A stretch of 64,000 bases of DNA, taken from Flavobacterium sp. 9R (lineage in GTDB: Bacteria > Bacteroidota > Bacteroidia > Flavobacteriales > Flavobacteriaceae). The stretch spans positions 3,235,198 through 3,299,197 of the forward strand of contig NZ_LR733413.1 of assembly GCF_902506345.1 (NCBI RefSeq), written 5' to 3'. A program made the translations under genes and the position numbers. This document shows, one piece after another, positions 8,449 to 17,764 of this stretch (within the stretch, counting starts at the first letter, position 1; each line of letters begins with the position of its first letter). The notes below the pieces were generated by a model. That model saw nothing but the letters and a program-made list of their open reading frames with translations, searched no databases and had not been told where the DNA came from.

Positions 8449-9783
8449 ATGTATCGATTTTTAGTTGTATTTTTTGTTTTGATAGTTGTGATTTCCTGTG
8501 ATTCTGATGTTGATGAAGGGAAGTTTATTGTTGGGTCAGATTATTTGTCGGTGACCAATAAAGTCTTATTGCTTGATACCTTAACGGTTGATTTGTCTAC
8601 GATTCAATTGGATTCTTTAATTACATCCAATACGAGTAGAATTTTGGTTGGTAATTATTTAGATCCCCTTTTTGGAAATGTTGTTTCAGAAAGTTATTTT
8701 CAATTGACGCCTACTGCTTATACTATTGAAGATGCCACATCAGACACGAATGCCCCTAATTACGTATTCGATTCAATAGCGATGATTTTAAAATATGATC
8801 GATATTATTATGGCGATACTACCAAAGTTCAAAATTTGTCAGTGCACCAATTGACCCAAAAAGTAAAACCAGTTTCTATAGATAATTCGGTAAAGGATTT
8901 TTATAATAAATCAAAATTAAAATATGAAAGCCAAAGTTTAGGAGGATTGACCTATAAACCTAGACCTATTGGACGAGATTCCTTGAATGTAAGATTGAGT
9001 GATAGTTTTGGAAGCGCTTTGTTCTTGAAGCTACAGAAAAAAGAGATTACAGATGTCAATGAATTGATTGATTATTTTAAAGGTATCGTCATCAAAAGTG
9101 GTTCTTCAAGTTCAAATTGTGTAGTTGGTTTTGGGACTTCAAGCGTGATACGAATGTATTATTCAGATTCTAAATCTAAGATCGAAGAAAAGTCTTTGTA
9201 CAGAGATTTTACCATTGCTGATTTAAGTAAGCAGTTCAATGCTATACAATCCGATCGGACGGGTACTTTGATTGAAAATTTGCCTACCTCTAGATTTAAT
9301 TTGCCCTCAACTAGTGTTTTTAATCAATCGTTTACTCAATCTGGAACTGGTGTTATGAGCCGAGTGAGTTTTCCTAATTTGAAGCAACTTCAGTACATAG
9401 CAGCGAAGGGCTCCATTATCAAAGCGGAGTTATTTATTCGACCGATTAAGAATTCGTATTCAAAGTCCTTTCCGTTGGCGGATTCCTTACAGGTCTATAC
9501 TAGTGATAATCTAAATCGAATAACCTCTAGATTATATGGAAATGATGGAAATCCTGTGTACGGAATTTTAAATACGAAAGAAGATGAGTTCAATGAATCC
9601 ATTGGTTACACAATACCCATCGGAGATTTTTTAAGAAAAGAAGTTTTGAAATTGACAGAAACCAAAGCGTCATTATTACTCGCGTTACCAAGCTTTGATA
9701 AAGGAGTAAATCGAGTGGTTTTTGGCGACCAAAGCAATAAAGAAAGTAAGCTTCAAGTAAAAATATATTACATTACGTATTAA
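8449..9783 (+). CDS. DUF4270 domain-containing lipoprotein
   Basis: The start at 8449 gives 444 aa with a lipoprotein signal MYRFLVVFFVLIVVISCDSD (lipobox VISC). A longer TTG-initiated frame would add a second hydrophobic stretch before it and is unlikely. The body (DTLTVDLSTIQLDSLITSNTSR early, LYRDFTIADLS and the segment SLLLALPS later) fits the DUF4270 family of Bacteroidota envelope lipoproteins, whose function is unknown. Its TAA overlaps the ATG of the next gene by one base (TAATG), so the two are translationally coupled. The gene is divergent from the DUF6268 operon. Confidence 0.85.
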   Translation: MYRFLVVFFVLIVVISCDSDVDEGKFIVGSDYLSVTNKVLLLDTLTVDLSTIQLDSLITSNTSRILVGNYLDPLFGNVVSESYFQLTPTAYTIEDATSDTNAPNYVFDSIAMILKYDRYYYGDTTKVQNLSVHQLTQKVKPVSIDNSVKDFYNKSKLKYESQSLGGLTYKPRPIGRDSLNVRLSDSFGSALFLKLQKKEITDVNELIDYFKGIVIKSGSSSSNCVVGFGTSSVIRMYYSDSKSKIEEKSLYRDFTIADLSKQFNAIQSDRTGTLIENLPTSRFNLPSTSVFNQSFTQSGTGVMSRVSFPNLKQLQYIAAKGSIIKAELFIRPIKNSYSKSFPLADSLQVYTSDNLNRITSRLYGNDGNPVYGILNTKEDEFNESIGYTIPIGDFLRKEVLKLTETKASLLLALPSFDKGVNRVVFGDQSNKESKLQVKIYYITY

Positions 9784-11018
9784 TGAAAAACAATAAAATT
9801 TTCGTTGCACTATTGCTATTGATTAGCTCTATGTCTTTTTCACAAAGTGTATCCACTTCCCCTTATTCTATCTACGGAATTGGAAATCTTTATCAATCCG
9901 ATTTTGGTCCCATTCCTTCCTTAGGCTCTTCAGGATTGGCATTGCCGTCATCCAAATTTATTAATAACTTGAACCCAGCTTCATTTGGTTTTCTAACGGC
10001 GAATCACTTTTTGTTTGATGTGGGAGGGAAAGCTATTCAAGCGGAGTATAAGAACAATGAAACTTCTGAGAGTAGAAATAATGTTCAATTTTCACATATT
10101 GGGTTCGCTTTTCCAGTAACTTCAAAATCAGGATTGAATATTGTATTAAAGCCGTATACTAGTTCTTCTTATAAGATTACTGGTTTAAAATTACCCATTG
10201 AGAATAGTATAGAAAGCTATTATTTGAGTGTTTTAGGTAGCGGTGGACTCAATAATTTTGATGTTTCTTATGGCTATCAATTGTCCAAAAAATGGGCTTT
10301 GGGTCTTACGACTTCGTTTTTATTTGGGAATACTAATGATACAAGAAATTACTATGTAGGAACTACAATTACTACAATTGACAAAGACATCCATTACAAC
10401 GGAATTCGGCCTGTTTTAGGACTGCAATACCAGTCAGAAGCACTTCTTAGTTTTGGTGGAGTGGTTAAATTTCCGGCTCAAGTAAATGCTTCTAAAGTAC
10501 AAACAGTAAGTACTGTCGATAACGAAGTTACAACTCCTTTGCAAACCGATGTTGCTTCCAATCAAGATGATTTTTATATTCCTCTTGAGTTGGGAGTAGG
10601 GGTGAGTGCTAAATTCAAAAACAACTTACAACTTACTTTAGATTATGAACGTAGTTTTTGGAGCTCTACAAATCAATCTGATTTGTATGGAAGTTTTGTT
10701 GATAGTAATCGATTTGCTGTGGGATTTTTATATAAAAAACCTAAAGAACGACTCAGTTATTTTGACCGCGTACAGTATTCGGGAGGATTTAATTTTGATA
10801 CTGGTTCGCTTGAGGTGAATAATAAAAAAATTGAAGATAAATCAATCTCTATTGGTTTGTCATTACCAATAGATTATACTTCTAGCGCTTTGAATATATC
10901 TTATTCGTACGGACAAAGAGCAAAAATTAGTGGAGGTTTAATCAAGGAAAATTACCATAAACTATCGTTGAATTTGTCACTTGATGGCATTTGGTTTGTA
11001 AAAAGAAAAATAAATTAA
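9783..11018 (+). CDS. Outer-membrane beta-barrel protein (FadL-like shape), partner of DUF4270
   Basis: This 411-aa protein has a signal peptide ending SMSFSQ. The N-terminus of the mature chain, SPYSIYGIGNLYQSDFG, is typical of Bacteroidota outer-membrane proteins. The chain shows regular transmembrane strands and a plug-like N-terminal segment rich in Gly and Ser, reminiscent of FadL/OMPP1 channels, but a specific substrate is not evident. It is translationally coupled to the DUF4270 lipoprotein, which suggests that the two act together at the outer membrane. Its stop overlaps that of the convergent murI by 3 bp. Confidence 0.75.
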   Translation: MKNNKIFVALLLLISSMSFSQSVSTSPYSIYGIGNLYQSDFGPIPSLGSSGLALPSSKFINNLNPASFGFLTANHFLFDVGGKAIQAEYKNNETSESRNNVQFSHIGFAFPVTSKSGLNIVLKPYTSSSYKITGLKLPIENSIESYYLSVLGSGGLNNFDVSYGYQLSKKWALGLTTSFLFGNTNDTRNYYVGTTITTIDKDIHYNGIRPVLGLQYQSEALLSFGGVVKFPAQVNASKVQTVSTVDNEVTTPLQTDVASNQDDFYIPLELGVGVSAKFKNNLQLTLDYERSFWSSTNQSDLYGSFVDSNRFAVGFLYKKPKERLSYFDRVQYSGGFNFDTGSLEVNNKKIEDKSISIGLSLPIDYTSSALNISYSYGQRAKISGGLIKENYHKLSLNLSLDGIWFVKRKIN

Positions 11019-11791
11019 AAGTCTTTATAAAGAACTTCATAGTTGTTTTCTAGTATATCCGAAAGGACTTTCGAATCTGTATTGGTATAAAAAATGGGGT
11101 GACTTTCAGTCAAATTAGAGAGTCCTACTTTTTCTTTCAAAACATTCTGTGTCTGTTTCGCAACTGCTTCTCCAGAATCAATTATTTGAATATGGGGAGG
11201 CAGTATTTTTTTTATTTGAGGTATAAGGTAAGGATAATGACTACATCCTAAAACAAGATAATCAATATTTGCCTCGATCATTGGTGTAAGATATTCAGTA
11301 AGCAATTGATTCATTTCTGTAGAGTCGATGTTACCGCTTTCAATTAGTTGAACCAATCCGTGACCAATTTGTTCAATGATTTTGGTGTTTTGATACATCT
11401 CGACTGTTTTGTTGAATAATTCACTGTTTAAAGTGCCTTGAGTGGCAAGAATCCCAATCGTTTGAGTCTTAGAATGTGTTGCCGCAGGTTTGATAGCTGG
11501 TTCAATCCCGATAAAAGGAATGTCGTATTTGGCTCTTAATTCTCTAATGGCATTGGTAGTGGCAGTATTACAAGCCACTACTATCAGTTTACATCCCATT
11601 TCTAGTAAAAGTTCTGTGTTTTTTATGCTCAATGCTATGATTTCCTGTTTGGACTTTTGTCCGTAAGGAGCATTCTTACTATCGGCCAAATAAATAGTTT
11701 GTTCGTTAGGAAGCAATTGATGGATGGCTTTCCAAATAGAAGTGCCACCGATACCAGAATCAAAAACGCCAATGGGTTGGTTATTATTCAT
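11015..11791 (-). CDS. murI: Glutamate racemase
   Basis: This 258-aa cytoplasmic enzyme converts L- to D-glutamate for peptidoglycan. The N-terminal motif GVFDSGIGG, NAPYG, the first catalytic Cys in VACNTATTNAI and the second in LGCSHYPYLIP are all present, so the enzyme looks complete and active. Length is normal for the family. It lies downstream of the ompH terminator at 11825-11862 and converges with the barrel gene on the plus strand, so it is probably transcribed from its own promoter in 11792-11830. Confidence 0.97.
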   Translation of the reverse strand: MNNNQPIGVFDSGIGGTSIWKAIHQLLPNEQTIYLADSKNAPYGQKSKQEIIALSIKNTELLLEMGCKLIVVACNTATTNAIRELRAKYDIPFIGIEPAIKPAATHSKTQTIGILATQGTLNSELFNKTVEMYQNTKIIEQIGHGLVQLIESGNIDSTEMNQLLTEYLTPMIEANIDYLVLGCSHYPYLIPQIKKILPPHIQIIDSGEAVAKQTQNVLKEKVGLSNLTESHPIFYTNTDSKVLSDILENNYEVLYKDF

Positions 11792-11824
11792 AGCAACAAA
11801 GTTACTTATTTATATAAATGGTTC

Positions 11825-11862
11825 AAAAAAAAAACTGCTCCAATCAAAAGAAAGGAGCAGTT
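11825..11862 (-). terminator. Rho-independent terminator ending the uppS-bamA-ompH operon
   Basis: On the minus strand AACTGCTCC / GGAGCAGTT form a 9-bp stem with a 12-nt loop followed by ten T residues. It lies about 20 bp past the stop of the second ompH gene. Confidence 0.88.
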
Positions 11863-11882
11863 AAAGTATAGGTAGTTATTTC

Positions 11883-12380
11883 TTAGAATCCTAAATCTTT
11901 TTTTACATCAGCAGTCAAGTCTGGACCGTCTGCTAATAAAAGTGAAGCAGCATCCAAAATGTATTGCATTCCTTTTGCTTTACCAATTTTTTGGATAGAT
12001 GTTCTTACTTTTTCGTATAATGGTTTAGTAATATCAGATTCTTTTTGTTGTAACTCTTTTTGAGCATTATCTCTGTAAGCTACTATACGTTGTTGCATGT
12101 CTTGTACTTCTTTACCACGAGTTTCATTCACGGCATCAGTAACAGTTTTTGCTTCAGCATCGTATTTTTTTAATAAATCTTGATACTCAGTTACCATTTT
12201 TTTATATTCTGCATCATAAGTAGTGCTCAATTTTTCTAGTTGTTTTTGAGCATCTAGCATAGCTGGCATTTTAGTCATAATTTCAGCAACATTTACATGT
12301 GCAACCTTTGCTTGAGCATTCATTGTATTTGCTCCCAATACTACCATTGCTGCAATTAATAAAGTTTTGATTTGTTTCAT
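11883..12380 (-). CDS. OmpH/Skp family periplasmic chaperone (short copy)
   Basis: This 165-aa protein has a signal peptide (MKQIKTLLIAAMVVLGANTMNAQ). The Skp/OmpH domain begins KVAHVNVAEIMTKMPAMLDAQ, contains a long coiled coil (about residues 50-120) and ends at DAASLLLADGPDLT. Skp trimers hold unfolded outer-membrane proteins on their way to the BAM complex. It is the last gene of the cluster after bamA and the longer ompH, and only 20 bp separate the two ompH genes. It has normal length for this family. Confidence 0.92.
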   Translation of the reverse strand: MKQIKTLLIAAMVVLGANTMNAQAKVAHVNVAEIMTKMPAMLDAQKQLEKLSTTYDAEYKKMVTEYQDLLKKYDAEAKTVTDAVNETRGKEVQDMQQRIVAYRDNAQKELQQKESDITKPLYEKVRTSIQKIGKAKGMQYILDAASLLLADGPDLTADVKKDLGF

Positions 12381-12400
12381 TGTTTTAAAAAATTTAGTAA

Positions 12401-13441
12401 TTAATTTCCGTTTGTTTTTTGTTTTAATTCTTCTTCTTTAGCTTTTCTCTGAGCTTCTCTTTCTTCTAATATCTTTTTTCTTTTTTCCTCTAATGCTTTT
12501 TTACGATCGGCTATTTCTTGTTTTTTAGCTTCAGCTGATTTGGCTCTTTCAGCAGCAACTCTTTCTCTTTCAATTTCAGCATCACTCTTTGTTGCTGGTG
12601 CAGTGCCGTCTTTTGCTGTTACAGCTGTTTTTTCTGTATTGGCCTTTTCTGTGGCTACTTTTTCAGTGGGTGCAGAAACTGTGCCATTTTTTTTAGCTTC
12701 TCTTTCTTCTTTTAATTTACGTCTATTTTCTTCGAATTCTTTTCTTTTCTGCTCTTGTAACTGAATACGTTCTGTTAGCGCTTTTTCTCTAGCAGCTTTT
12801 TTGGCTTCTATTTGTAATTGACGTTCATTTAACTCTGGATTTTCATCTAGAGCTTCTTGAATTTTTTCTTTAACCTGTTCAGCTTCTAGTTGTTTTTTAC
12901 TGAGTTGCTCTCGCTTTTCAGTATTGTTTAATTTTCGCAATACCTGATCACTAATGTCGAATCTTTTTGCTGCAAAAAGCATTGTCATATCCGAAGTCTT
13001 ATCAAAAATAAAATCAAATTTTAAACGTTCTGCAATATCTTGAACAATAGTGAAAACCTGATCTTGTACCGGTTTTGACAAGGAACTTTTTTGATATATA
13101 TAATCCCCATTAGCTCCAAACCTTTTTTGTTGATATTCTAATAATTCAGTGTCAAGAAATTTAATTTCGGTTTCTCTTTCCTCGATTAATTCTCTTGTAA
13201 GCAATGCTTTTTCAATGGTAAGAGCGTCTTTTAATTTTTTTATTTCATTTTTTTTAACTTCAATTTCTTGTTTCCAAGTTTGAGCTTTAGCTTCAAGTTG
13301 ATTGGTTGCGTCAATATAGCCATTTACATTTTGTAAAATGTACTCCATATCTATGTAACCAATTTTTGGGCCTTTAGATTGGGCATTACCAATTACAACT
13401 CCAAAAAGGGATAAAAATATAAATAAAATATGTTTTCTCAT
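12401..13441 (-). CDS. OmpH/Skp family chaperone with long charged C-terminal extension
   Basis: The start at 13441 gives 346 aa beginning MRKHILFIFLSLFGVVIGNAQ, a signal peptide. An upstream frame overlapping bamA is not needed. The Skp-like domain (KIGYIDMEYILQNVNGYID to about residue 165) is followed by a highly charged, Lys/Glu/Ala-rich coiled-coil tail. This roughly doubles the usual length and includes an Ala/Thr/Lys-rich linker (TVSAPTEKVATEKANTEK). Tails of this kind are, from memory, common in flavobacterial OmpH paralogues. It lies 37 bp after bamA, consistent with a role in outer-membrane protein assembly. Confidence 0.9.
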   Translation of the reverse strand: MRKHILFIFLSLFGVVIGNAQSKGPKIGYIDMEYILQNVNGYIDATNQLEAKAQTWKQEIEVKKNEIKKLKDALTIEKALLTRELIEERETEIKFLDTELLEYQQKRFGANGDYIYQKSSLSKPVQDQVFTIVQDIAERLKFDFIFDKTSDMTMLFAAKRFDISDQVLRKLNNTEKREQLSKKQLEAEQVKEKIQEALDENPELNERQLQIEAKKAAREKALTERIQLQEQKRKEFEENRRKLKEEREAKKNGTVSAPTEKVATEKANTEKTAVTAKDGTAPATKSDAEIERERVAAERAKSAEAKKQEIADRKKALEEKRKKILEEREAQRKAKEEELKQKTNGN

Positions 13442-13478
13442 AACTTTATAGCGTTGAATATGGTTAGTTTCAATTAGT

Positions 13479-16160
13479 TTAGAATTGCTGACCAATAATG
13501 AAGTGGGTTTCCCATCCATTAGCTTTAGTTTGTCCAGGAATTGGATCAAATCCATGACCAAAATCGATTCCTAAAAGACCAAATGCTGGCATGAAAACAC
13601 GTAAACCAAAACCAGCTGAACGACTCAAGTCGAAAGGGTTGTAGTTTTTGAAATTAACATAGGACGAACCTGCTTCCATAAAGGCTAAAGCATAAATAGA
13701 TGCTGATGCTTTTAGGGTAATTGGATAGCGTAATTCCATTGAGAATTTATTGTATACTGTTGCACCATCTTGTGTTCCATTTACTAATGGAGTTAATGAA
13801 TTGTTTGGATACCCTCTTAATTGAATGGTTTCTCTACCATCCATTGCAAAGTTTTGCATTCCGTCACCTCCCAAGAAAAAACGTTCAAATGGTACTAAAC
13901 CTCTATTTTGGTTGTATGCACCCATAAATCCAAATTCACCTAAAGTTCTTAAAACGAATTTACCATATAGTTTAGTATACCAGTCGGCTTTGAATTTGAT
14001 TTTGTAATATTCTAACCAGTTGAATTTCTTTTGATCTACTTTTGCAGGGTCAGCAACAGCATCTTTGTAATCGGTAACCGAATTTGGTCTAGTGTTTTGC
14101 GTTGGAATTGCCTCAACGTAATCTCCTTTGTTTACTATAATTCCGTTTTCACCCACATAAGAATCACCAATACTACCATCATAGATGTATTTGTTTTCCT
14201 TTAATTCGCCAAGGTTTTTGTAATCAACCCCATTGAATAATGAGTAAGGTGGTGTGAATTTTGCTGAAAAACTAAATTCAGATCCATAAGTTGGGAAAAT
14301 TGGGTTAAAACCTTTATTAGTGTGAGTAATCCCTATTGTATAGGCAAGGTTGTTAGAATAACCATTTCCAAAACTAAATAATCCTGTAAAATAATTATTC
14401 AAGTCATAGTTTTGAAAACTAACAGCGTGCGATAAATAGGTGAAATCATCCGGTTCACTAAGTCGTTTTGAGATTCCAACAGAAAGAGATAAAATATTAA
14501 AGCTTTTACTTTTGTCAACTCTAGCGTTTCCACTTGAGAAGTTTTGTAAAAATTGCTTACTGTAAGATAATGAAGAGCTAAAAGAAACAGGTTTTTTACC
14601 TCCAAACCAAGGTTCTGAAAACGATACACTATAGGTTTGGAAAAAAGTACTGGCTTGCAAACGAAGAGATACTTTTTGACCATCTCCCATGGGTAATGGT
14701 TTATAGGCTTCTTTTTTGAACATATTTCTTGCCGAGAAGTTGTTGAATGAAAGCCCTAAGGTTCCTATGAAACCACCACCACCATAACCTCCTTGCAATT
14801 CGATTTGGCTAGCTCCTTTTTCTACTAAATGGTATTCAATATCAACGGTTCCTGCACCAGCATCAACATTTTTGAATTTAGGATCAATGGCTTCAGGGTC
14901 GAAAAAGCCTAATTGCCCAATCTCACGAATAGTACGAACCAATTCTTCTTTGCTGTATTTTTCACCTGGTTTAGTTCTTAATTCACGATAAATAACACGA
15001 TCATTAGTTTTGTCATTTCCAACTACCGAAATTTTATTAAAATAAGCAATTGGACCTTCAGTAACTCGAATTTCAAAATCGATGGTGTCATTAACTGTTT
15101 TTACCTCCACAGCATTGATGTTGGAGAATAAATAACCATTGTTTTGGTATAAATTGGTAATGTCCTCACCATCTGGTTTTGTTTTGTCAGCTATACGTTT
15201 TTCTAGGAGTACTCCATTATATGTTTCTCCTTTTTTAATCCCTAAAACTTGAGATAGTCCTTGGTCTGAGTATACAGTATTTCCTAGGAATTTTATGTTT
15301 CCAAAGTAATATTTGTTTCCTTCTTCAACATTGACTTTAATTTTGATAGCGTTTAGCTCTTTGTCGAAGGCTACAGAGTCCGAAACAATTCTGGCGTCTC
15401 TATATCCTTTTTCTTTATAAACGGCAATTACCTTCTCTAAATCTTCCTTATATTTTGCTTTGATGAATTTAGATTTCTTTAAGATACGAGTTAACTTTTT
15501 TTGCTTCGTTTCTTTCATTGCAGCTCTTAAAGTCTTGTCGGATAGCTTTTCGTTTCCAACAAAATCAATGCTTGCTATTTTGATTTTAGTTCCAGTGTCA
15601 ACATTGATTAACATATTGACTTGGTTGCTGGTTGCAGAGTCAGCAGGAGTGTTTACAATCACTACTTTGGTATTGTAAAATCCATCTTTTTTATATTTAT
15701 TCTCGATGTAGTTTTTAGTGGTAGTGATCAAATTTTCGTTGACAATCTTACCTTTTGTCAAGTTGTTGTCTTTGATTAGTGCTTCTGTTTTGCTTTTCTT
15801 TACACCTACAAATTTTACCTCTTTTAATTTAGGTAATTCTTGGATGTTCAATTCAAGGAAAATGCTATCGTTTTCTATTTTATTTACATAAAATGAAATC
15901 TCATCAAATAAGCCTAGTTTGCCTAGTTTTTTAATAGCACTACTGATTTCTTCTCCTGGTACAGTGATTTGTTGTCCTTTTTCAAGGCCTGAGAAAGTTA
16001 CGACTGTTTGTTTGTTGAAGCTTATTTTTCCTGTAACGTCTACGTTAGCGAGGATATATTTTTTGCCTTGATCAAAAGGGACACGGTCTTGTGCTTTTAT
16101 TTGTGAAAAACTTCCAAAAAGGATTAAGGTAAGGGCTATTTTTATACTTTTTTGCAACAC
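13479..16160 (-). CDS. bamA: Outer membrane protein assembly factor BamA
   Basis: The protein has 893 aa from the GTG start at 16160, with TTG at 16157 as an alternative. Either places the signal peptide (IALTLILFGSFSQIKAQ) at the N-terminus and leaves 7-10 bp after the uppS stop. Longer frames overlap uppS. About five POTRA domains are seen (FVGVKKSKTEALI, IDFVGNEKLSDKTL, IKFLGNTVYSDQGL, ISVVGNDKTNDRVIYRELR). A C-terminal 16-strand barrel follows with RGYPNNS (the conserved lid-loop RGF/Y motif) and a terminal strand THFIIGQQF. BamA folds and inserts outer-membrane proteins. It sits with two OmpH/Skp genes in one cluster. The non-ATG start is the only oddity. Confidence 0.96.
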   Translation of the reverse strand: MLQKSIKIALTLILFGSFSQIKAQDRVPFDQGKKYILANVDVTGKISFNKQTVVTFSGLEKGQQITVPGEEISSAIKKLGKLGLFDEISFYVNKIENDSIFLELNIQELPKLKEVKFVGVKKSKTEALIKDNNLTKGKIVNENLITTTKNYIENKYKKDGFYNTKVVIVNTPADSATSNQVNMLINVDTGTKIKIASIDFVGNEKLSDKTLRAAMKETKQKKLTRILKKSKFIKAKYKEDLEKVIAVYKEKGYRDARIVSDSVAFDKELNAIKIKVNVEEGNKYYFGNIKFLGNTVYSDQGLSQVLGIKKGETYNGVLLEKRIADKTKPDGEDITNLYQNNGYLFSNINAVEVKTVNDTIDFEIRVTEGPIAYFNKISVVGNDKTNDRVIYRELRTKPGEKYSKEELVRTIREIGQLGFFDPEAIDPKFKNVDAGAGTVDIEYHLVEKGASQIELQGGYGGGGFIGTLGLSFNNFSARNMFKKEAYKPLPMGDGQKVSLRLQASTFFQTYSVSFSEPWFGGKKPVSFSSSLSYSKQFLQNFSSGNARVDKSKSFNILSLSVGISKRLSEPDDFTYLSHAVSFQNYDLNNYFTGLFSFGNGYSNNLAYTIGITHTNKGFNPIFPTYGSEFSFSAKFTPPYSLFNGVDYKNLGELKENKYIYDGSIGDSYVGENGIIVNKGDYVEAIPTQNTRPNSVTDYKDAVADPAKVDQKKFNWLEYYKIKFKADWYTKLYGKFVLRTLGEFGFMGAYNQNRGLVPFERFFLGGDGMQNFAMDGRETIQLRGYPNNSLTPLVNGTQDGATVYNKFSMELRYPITLKASASIYALAFMEAGSSYVNFKNYNPFDLSRSAGFGLRVFMPAFGLLGIDFGHGFDPIPGQTKANGWETHFIIGQQF

Positions 16161-16167
16161 TAAAATT

Positions 16168-16908
16168 TTATTTAATTTGTTCACTTGTTTTTCCAAATCT
16201 ACGTTCTCTCTTTTGATAACTAAGGATAGCCTCATATAAATCTTCTTCTTTAAAGTCCGGCCATAAAATATCCGTAAAGTAAAGTTCAGCATAAGCAATT
16301 TGCCAGAGCAGAAAATTGCTAATTCTATGTTCTCCACTTGTACGTATTACTAAATCAACATCCGGTAAATTGTGCGTGTAAAGATGCTCATTTATAATTG
16401 AATCGTCAATAGTGTCAATTGAAATTATATTATTTTTAACTTTCTCGCTAATTATTCTTACTGCATTTGTTAATTCTTCCCTAGATCCGTAACTTAAGGC
16501 TAGGGTTAGCGTCATTGTGTTATTGTTTTTGGTTAAATTAATAACTTCCAAAAGTTGGTTTTGCGCAGTCTTTGGTAGCATCTCTAGGTTGCCAATAGCG
16601 TTCAGTTTGATGTTGTGCTTTTGAAGTGTATCGACCTCTTTTTTTAGGGCATTGATGAGTACTTTCATCAAGGTGTCTACTTCTAGTTTAGGGCGATTCC
16701 AATTTTCAGTTGAAAAGGCATAGAGAGTTAAATTTTCAATACCTATTTCTACACTTGCTTTGATGATTTCTTTTACTGATTTTGTACCACTTTCGTGACC
16801 AAAGGCTCTTAGAAAGCCTTGTTTTTTTGCCCAACGTCCGTTGCCGTCCATAATTATTGCAACGTGCTTGGGGAGTCTTTCTTTATTTATTTGTTCTAGT
16901 AAGTCCAT
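16168..16908 (-). CDS. uppS: Isoprenyl transferase (undecaprenyl diphosphate synthase)
   Basis: The start at 16908 gives 246 aa beginning MDLLEQINKERLPKHVAIIM. It lies 1 bp after the stop of the DUF6089 gene, while the longer frame would overlap that gene. The catalytic motif MDGNGRWAKK (Asp21, Asn23, Arg25) and the C-terminal motifs DLVIRTSGEHRISNFLLWQ and ELYFTD are intact. The enzyme adds isoprene units to make the C55 lipid carrier for cell-wall and O-antigen synthesis. It is followed directly by bamA, so the cluster links carrier-lipid synthesis with outer-membrane assembly. Confidence 0.96.
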   Translation of the reverse strand: MDLLEQINKERLPKHVAIIMDGNGRWAKKQGFLRAFGHESGTKSVKEIIKASVEIGIENLTLYAFSTENWNRPKLEVDTLMKVLINALKKEVDTLQKHNIKLNAIGNLEMLPKTAQNQLLEVINLTKNNNTMTLTLALSYGSREELTNAVRIISEKVKNNIISIDTIDDSIINEHLYTHNLPDVDLVIRTSGEHRISNFLLWQIAYAELYFTDILWPDFKEEDLYEAILSYQKRERRFGKTSEQIK

Positions 16909-16909
16909 A

Positions 16910-17596
16910 TTAGTATGCACAATAGCATGGTTTTTCTCCAAAGGTATACGTTAATGTAACCCCAGAAAAAACATACCAGTCGGTGTTGTTAATGTTTCCA
17001 AATCGAAATTGTTGCAGATTAGCACTTGATGGATTACTTCCATCAAGGTTATCTGTAAAAGTATAGCGGGCGCCTACTTCTAGCCCAATTACAAAACTTC
17101 TTGAAATATTTGATTTTATACCAACGGTCATTGGTATTGCCAATGAGTTGCCATTTTTTTCTTTAAAAGTGTCTCCAGCGTTGTTTATGTATAATTCATC
17201 GTGGAAAAAATAATTAATTCCAGAAAACACGTATGGTGTAATTTTAAGTTTTGATTCATGCAAGTTGAAATCAAAAAAGTTAAATTCAAGTCCAGCAGAA
17301 AATTCTTTGATATTGTTTCTAAAGCGGAAACCTCTTTGTAATCTACTAGGTTCTTTTGAGTTTATGTCGTTTGCACTTATTAGTGATTGGGTGTATGAAA
17401 AACGATAAGCATGACGTGGACTTTTGTTCCATTTATATAAAACTCCAAAGGCAAGTTTATTTGGAGCAATGTAAGTGGTTGGGCCAACATCACCTATAAA
17501 GTTACTTCCTCCAGTAAAAACACCTATCTCGTGAATTTGAGAATAAGAAAATCCGCTGGAAAATAGTACTAGAAGTAAATAAAAATATTTATTCAT
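16910..17596 (-). CDS. DUF6089 family outer-membrane protein
   Basis: The start at 17596 gives 228 aa with a signal peptide MNKYFYLLLVLFSSGFSYSQ; a start 12 codons upstream only adds residues before it. The mature N-terminus IHEIGVFTGGSNFIGDVG and the strands KITPYVFSGINYFFHDE and FVIGLEVGARYTFTDNLDG mark a small beta-barrel of the DUF6089 family, found before uppS-bamA in Flavobacteriia. The C-terminus GEKPCYCAY contains two Cys. Its function is unknown, and its place suggests an envelope role. Confidence 0.85.
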   Translation of the reverse strand: MNKYFYLLLVLFSSGFSYSQIHEIGVFTGGSNFIGDVGPTTYIAPNKLAFGVLYKWNKSPRHAYRFSYTQSLISANDINSKEPSRLQRGFRFRNNIKEFSAGLEFNFFDFNLHESKLKITPYVFSGINYFFHDELYINNAGDTFKEKNGNSLAIPMTVGIKSNISRSFVIGLEVGARYTFTDNLDGSNPSSANLQQFRFGNINNTDWYVFSGVTLTYTFGEKPCYCAY

Positions 17597-17764
17597 ACTT
17601 ATAAAATTGCGTGCAAATATAACAATATTCAATACTAATCAATGCTCAATACAATAAATGTCTATTTTTTTGAAGAATAAACATTATTTTATTTGCTATC
17701 ATTCTTGGATAATCAAAACGGCAAATTCTATTGATATCGTATAGAGGTGTTTAAATAAAAAAAA

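Noticed and set aside
12401..13561. N-terminal extension of the long OmpH gene to 13561
   Set aside because: It would overlap the bamA 3' end by over 80 bp and place 40 non-signal residues before a perfect signal peptide starting at 13441.
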